Positions 61,222-64,000 of a stretch of 64,000 bases of DNA are shown here, piece after piece. Source of the stretch: Bacillota bacterium (lineage in GTDB: Bacteria; Bacillota; Clostridia; Acetivibrionales; DTU013); assembly GCA_023412665.1 (NCBI GenBank), contig JAEZCA010000023.1, forward strand, positions 25,940-89,939, in the 5' to 3' direction. Position numbers and translations under genes: made by a program. The notes beneath the pieces are model-generated. The model saw only the letters and a list, made by a program, of their open reading frames with translations. It was not told the origin of the DNA and did not search any database. Position 1 is the first letter of the stretch. Each line of letters starts with the position of its first letter.

Positions 61222-61282
61222 GCCGTATCAAATACGGCTTCTTCTTCGTCAACGGCAGCCTTTCCATCAGGGCTGCCTTTTT
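61222..61282 (+). terminator. Tandem terminators after the SASP gene
   Basis: Hairpin 1: GCCGTAT (61222-61228) with ATACGGC (61232-61238), then TTCTTCTT. Hairpin 2: GGCAGCC (61254-61260) with GGCTGCC (61271-61277), then TTTTT. Confidence 0.85.
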
Positions 61283-61390
61283 AGCATAGCATTATGAATA
61301 ATCCTTCAGGTGTGGTAAAATTATACCGTTAAGCGAGAAATGCATACAGCGGAGCTGGCCTTAGCAAGAGATCGAAGTTGAAATGTCAAA

Positions 61391-62146
61391 GTGAGGGTGA
61401 TTACAATATACAGCGAATTTGCATATTATTACGACAGGCTTATGGGAGATGTGGACTATGCACAATGGGCCGACTATTTGGTGAGCATATTTGAGCGGGT
61501 TAACTGTAAACCAAAGCTGGTAGCCGACCTTGGATGCGGGACAGGCAGCTTTTGCCTTGAGATGGACCACAGAGGATATGAAATGATAGGGATTGACGCT
61601 TCAGCCGAGATGCTCAGCTGTGCACGTCAAAAAGCTCTCGATTCAGGTTCTGAAATACTGTTTCTCAATCAGGATATAACGGAATTTGAGCTTTATGGCA
61701 CTGTAGATGTAATTACATGCCTGATGGACAGCTTGAACTATATAACGTACAAGAACGACCTTAGGCGCATGATTAAGTGGGTGCATAATTATTTAAACCC
61801 GAAGGGCTTATTTGTTTTTGATATAAATTCACCGTACAAATTTGAAAATGTCCTGGCTTCAAATGTGTTCTATGAAACATCAGATGATGTGTCATATATC
61901 TGGCAGAACAGTTACGACAGGAGATCCGAAGTCTGCAGATTCGATCTGACCTTCTTTGTCAAGGAAGTCGGGCTCTACAGGAGATTTGATGAGGTGCATT
62001 ACGAGAGAAGCTATGCTGTCGGCGAATTAACGGAAATACTGGGCAATGCCGGAATGAAGGTGCTGGGAATTTACTCTGCATTTAGTTTTAAAAAACCCGG
62101 CCCTAAAAGTGAGCGAATTTTTTTTGTGTGTGAAAGACAAGGATAA
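61391..62146 (+). CDS. Class I SAM-dependent methyltransferase
   Basis: 251 residues. SAM-binding motif I VADLGCGTGSFCLEM (about 44-58), acidic end of strand 2 in MIGIDASAEML, and VDVITCLMDSLNYI as motif II/IV are all present. The N-terminal segment YSEFAYYYDRLM is typical of a clostridial methyltransferase group of unknown target. The start is unclear: GTG 61391 or GTG 61397 are possible, while the best ribosome site (GAGGGTGAT) points to an ATA at 61406. Monocistronic with its own terminator. Confidence 0.85.
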   Translation: MRVITIYSEFAYYYDRLMGDVDYAQWADYLVSIFERVNCKPKLVADLGCGTGSFCLEMDHRGYEMIGIDASAEMLSCARQKALDSGSEILFLNQDITEFELYGTVDVITCLMDSLNYITYKNDLRRMIKWVHNYLNPKGLFVFDINSPYKFENVLASNVFYETSDDVSYIWQNSYDRRSEVCRFDLTFFVKEVGLYRRFDEVHYERSYAVGELTEILGNAGMKVLGIYSAFSFKKPGPKSERIFFVCERQG

Positions 62147-62177
62147 TATTACTTTTTGATTATTGAATATAAACGCC

Positions 62178-62210
62178 AATATTGTGGTATTATAAAATCA
62201 CAATATTTTT
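62178..62210 (+). terminator. Terminator of the methyltransferase gene
   Basis: AATATTGTG (62178-62186) pairs with CACAATATT (62199-62207), followed by TTTT. Confidence 0.8.
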
Positions 62211-62257
62211 ATGGTAAACATCAATCATAAAGGTCTTAGATTATGTAATCTATTTGA

Positions 62258-62287
62258 TTGACAAGCCATAAAAGAATGTGTTAAACT
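62258..62287 (+). promoter_or_regulatory. Cold-shock gene promoter
   Basis: TTGACA (62258-62263), 18-base spacer, TAAACT (62282-62287). The predicted 5' leader is about 60 bases. Confidence 0.55.
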
Positions 62288-62354
62288 GATTAAGGTCTGG
62301 TAAAAAAGCACATAGTGCGGTCAGATCCAAGTTAAATTCAGGAGGTTTTACGTA

Positions 62355-62558
62355 ATGCAAAAAGGAAGAGTAAAATGGTTTAATGCTGAGAAGGGTTTTG
62401 GATTTATTGAAAGAGACAACGGAAACGATGTTTTCGTTCATTTTTCAGCTATCACAATGGATGGCTTCAAGACTCTCGAAGAAGGCTGCGAAGTAGAATT
62501 TGATGTTGTTGAGGGTGCTAAGGGACCCCAGGCTGCAAATGTCTCAAGGGTTATGTAA
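62355..62558 (+). CDS. Cold-shock protein, CspA family
   Basis: 67 residues, standard for CspA/CspB. It is a single OB-fold domain that binds single-stranded RNA and DNA and melts RNA structure. RNP1 (KGFGFI at residues 13-18) and RNP2 (VFVHF at about 27-31) are intact. AGGAGG precedes the start. Monocistronic, with a stem-loop behind it at 62600-62630. Confidence 0.97.
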   Translation: MQKGRVKWFNAEKGFGFIERDNGNDVFVHFSAITMDGFKTLEEGCEVEFDVVEGAKGPQAANVSRVM

Positions 62559-62599
62559 TTAAAGTTTATTAAACTTTAACATAAATCTAGTCAGCAAAC

Positions 62600-62630
62600 A
62601 AGAACCTCGATAGATGATATCGGGGTTCTT
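62600..62630 (+). terminator. Stem-loop after the cold-shock gene
   Basis: AAGAACCTCGATA (62600-62612) pairs with TATCGGGGTTCTT (62618-62630), 13 bp with one G-T pair. Only a weak T-run follows. Confidence 0.65.
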
Positions 62631-62747
62631 GATTCATATAGTGAGGCTTTTTGTGTGAGCTTGAGGAATATTTCTCGTCCGTTGTAACACGCAGAGGTCA
62701 GGAGTAGAGTATTTCCGGTGTAACAGCCGGAAGGCAAAGGAGACAAA

Positions 62748-63617
62748 ATGGAAGACCATATTGTTAGGGCTACTGCAGCGGGAGGCGCAGTGCGCGCATT
62801 CGCAGCGGTAACAAAGGATCTTGTCCAAAAGGCACATATCACTCACGGTACATCCGGAGTAGCGTCGGCAGCCCTGGGGAGGACCCTCACGGCAGCTGCG
62901 ATGATGGGCAGGATGTTTAAAAATGAAAAGGACATGCTGACGATACAGATAAAGGGGGACGGTCCTCTTGGAGGCATAATCGCAGTATCGGATGCTCAAT
63001 CCAATGTCAGAGGCTATGTGTATGAGCCCCAGGTATACCTTCCGCTCAATGCCGCGGGAAAATTCGATGTTGCTCAGGCAGTAGGAAAGAACGGCTATTT
63101 GAATGTAATAAAGGATATGGGTCTCAAGGAGCCATATGTCGGTTACGTTGAACTGGTTTCGGGTGAGATCGGGGAAGACATGGCGTATTATTTTGCTTCC
63201 TCGGAGCAGATCCCGACAGTCGTTTCCCTTGGGGTACTTGTTGATACCGACGAACAGGTCGTAACTGCCGGAGGTTATATCATCCAGCTGATGCCGGGGG
63301 CTGATGAAAGCATTATAGAGTTCATAGAGGATAAGGTTTTCCTGGCCGATTCCATAACATATATGCTCTCTGTAGGCATGGATGCCCAAGCTGTTCTCAA
63401 TAGCCTGCTTGGTGAGAAGGAGCTTCAGATAACAGACAGATTGCCCTGCAAATATCAGTGTAACTGCAGCAGGGAGCGTATGGAGAGGAACCTGATCAGC
63501 CTGGGCTCAAAGGAACTGGAGGAGATGGCGGAGGAACAGCACGGAGCTGAGCTGCAATGCCACTTCTGCAATACCAAGTACCAGTTTACAGAGGCCGAAC
63601 TCAGAGAGCTGATATGA
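62748..63617 (+). CDS. hslO: Redox-regulated chaperone Hsp33
   Basis: 289 residues. This cytoplasmic holdase is switched on by oxidation. The N-terminal core has VRATAAGGAVRAFAAVT, GRTLTAAAMMGRM and IKGDGPLGGIIAVSDA. The C-terminal redox switch has the zinc cysteines C238 and C240 (CNC) and C271 and C274 (CHFC), spaced as in the family (CxC, about 30 residues, CxxC), so oxidation control is intact. Start after AAGGAG. It precedes the tRNA-Val/tRNA-Asp pair on the same strand. Confidence 0.97.
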   Translation: MEDHIVRATAAGGAVRAFAAVTKDLVQKAHITHGTSGVASAALGRTLTAAAMMGRMFKNEKDMLTIQIKGDGPLGGIIAVSDAQSNVRGYVYEPQVYLPLNAAGKFDVAQAVGKNGYLNVIKDMGLKEPYVGYVELVSGEIGEDMAYYFASSEQIPTVVSLGVLVDTDEQVVTAGGYIIQLMPGADESIIEFIEDKVFLADSITYMLSVGMDAQAVLNSLLGEKELQITDRLPCKYQCNCSRERMERNLISLGSKELEEMAEEQHGAELQCHFCNTKYQFTEAELRELI

Positions 63618-63691
63618 GTTGAAGACATAAAGCTGCACAGAGGCTGGCAGAAATTACGCATAAATTACTTGATTTAAAATTGAAAATGTTA

Positions 63692-63720
63692 TTGACTTTA
63701 AGGTGGCTTTTTTGTATACT
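63692..63720 (+). promoter_or_regulatory. Promoter of the tRNA-Val/tRNA-Asp operon
   Basis: TTGACT (63692-63697), exactly 17 bases, TATACT (63715-63720); 31 bases before tRNA-Val. A strong sigma-A promoter, as expected for stable RNA. Confidence 0.85.
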
Positions 63721-63751
63721 AGTTAATGTCGCTCAGGGCGATAAACAACAA

Positions 63752-63827
63752 GGGCGCTTAGCTCAGCTGGGGGAGCACCTGCCTTACAAGCAGGGGGTCA
63801 TAGGTTCGAGCCCTATAGTGCCCACCA
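63752..63827 (+). tRNA. tRNA-Val (anticodon TAC)
   Basis: Complete cloverleaf with encoded CCA. Acceptor GGGCGCT pairs with AGTGCCC (one G-T), anticodon loop CTTACAA, T loop TTCGAGC. Confidence 0.96.
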
Positions 63828-63882
63828 AGGATCTCAAAGCCGAAAGGCATCGATCCTGAAAGGTTTATCGCAAGCGATATTT

Positions 63883-63959
63883 GGCCCGGTAGTTCAGTTG
63901 GTTAGAACGCTAGCCTGTCACGCTAGAGGTCGAGGGTTCGAGCCCCTTCCGGGTCGCCA
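63883..63959 (+). tRNA. tRNA-Asp (anticodon GTC)
   Basis: Complete cloverleaf with encoded CCA. Acceptor GGCCCGG pairs with CCGGGTC (one G-T), anticodon stem CTAGC/GCTAG with loop CTGTCAC, T loop TTCGAGC. It shares the promoter with tRNA-Val, and the array may continue beyond the window. Confidence 0.96.
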
Positions 63960-64000
63960 ATGTGCAGATGCCAGAAATGTCATCTGCAGCATGCCCAGAT

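Noticed and set aside
60942..61289. 115-residue ORF over the SASP region
   Set aside because: It is in another frame from the SASP, has atypical composition, starts inside the ctpB stop region and runs into the tandem terminators.

Overview
The window looks like a chromosomal segment of an anaerobic, endospore-forming member of the Clostridia (Firmicutes/Bacillota). The evidence is strong AGGAGG-type ribosome sites with frequent GTG and TTG starts, a SpoVB-type flippase, an alpha/beta-type small acid-soluble spore protein, the alr-EndoAI-EndoA gene order, CtsR boxes and ArgR boxes. No phage genes, transposase genes, rRNA or CRISPR array were seen. The species cannot be fixed from the sequence alone.

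Layout. (1) 3-7737: a carbohydrate operon with a sugar ABC importer (binding protein cut by the window edge, two permeases), a ROK regulator, an N-acylglucosamine 2-epimerase-family enzyme, a SIS-domain enzyme and a GatZ/KbaZ-like protein. It probably handles an amino sugar or related hexose. It has no ATPase of its own; a lone MsmX/UgpC-type ATPase lies at 54156. (2) 7738-9680: a probable group II intron relic, then a flavodoxin-fold reductase and a TetR regulator behind a promoter covered by two copies of a 16-bp palindrome-like operator. (3) 9784-17105: an ABC-2 exporter (ATPase, membrane-anchored 579-aa protein, two permeases), a small membrane protein and a secreted phosphodiester glycosidase. 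(4) 17141-22664: a MITE-like element, tRNA-Arg, dusB and the mrfA-mrfB DNA-repair pair. (5) 22684-34283: a GGDEF/HD-GYP receptor, SpoVB, an Hsp20 gene with two CtsR boxes, and a surface-polysaccharide module (O-antigen ligase-like, two DUF4330 paralogues, GT4 glycosyltransferase, FrhB-like protein, polysaccharide pyruvyl transferase).

(6) 34469-38976: a coiled-coil protein, NAD(P)HX repair enzyme, alanine racemase and the EndoAI/EndoA toxin-antitoxin pair. (7) 39111-44048: a membrane-anchored FAD oxidoreductase overlapping tail-to-tail with a TagA/WecG glycosyltransferase, a YitT protein, an FMN riboswitch with ribU, and a tiny HTH protein. (8) 44101-54041, all on the minus strand: arginine/carbamoyl-phosphate genes in two units, argC-argB-PilZ and argD-carA-carB-argF-GNAT. 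Each unit starts from an almost identical promoter overlapped by ArgR boxes. (9) 54156-63617: the msmX-like ATPase, a CdaR/PucR-type regulator, ftsE-ftsX, an M23 peptidase, a CtpB-type protease, a short SASP, a methyltransferase, a cold-shock protein and Hsp33. (10) The window ends with tRNA-Val and tRNA-Asp behind a consensus promoter.

The least explained parts are the TetR/ABC-2/glycosidase block, the PilZ gene attached to arginine synthesis, the repeats around mrfAB, and several families of short intergenic repeats.
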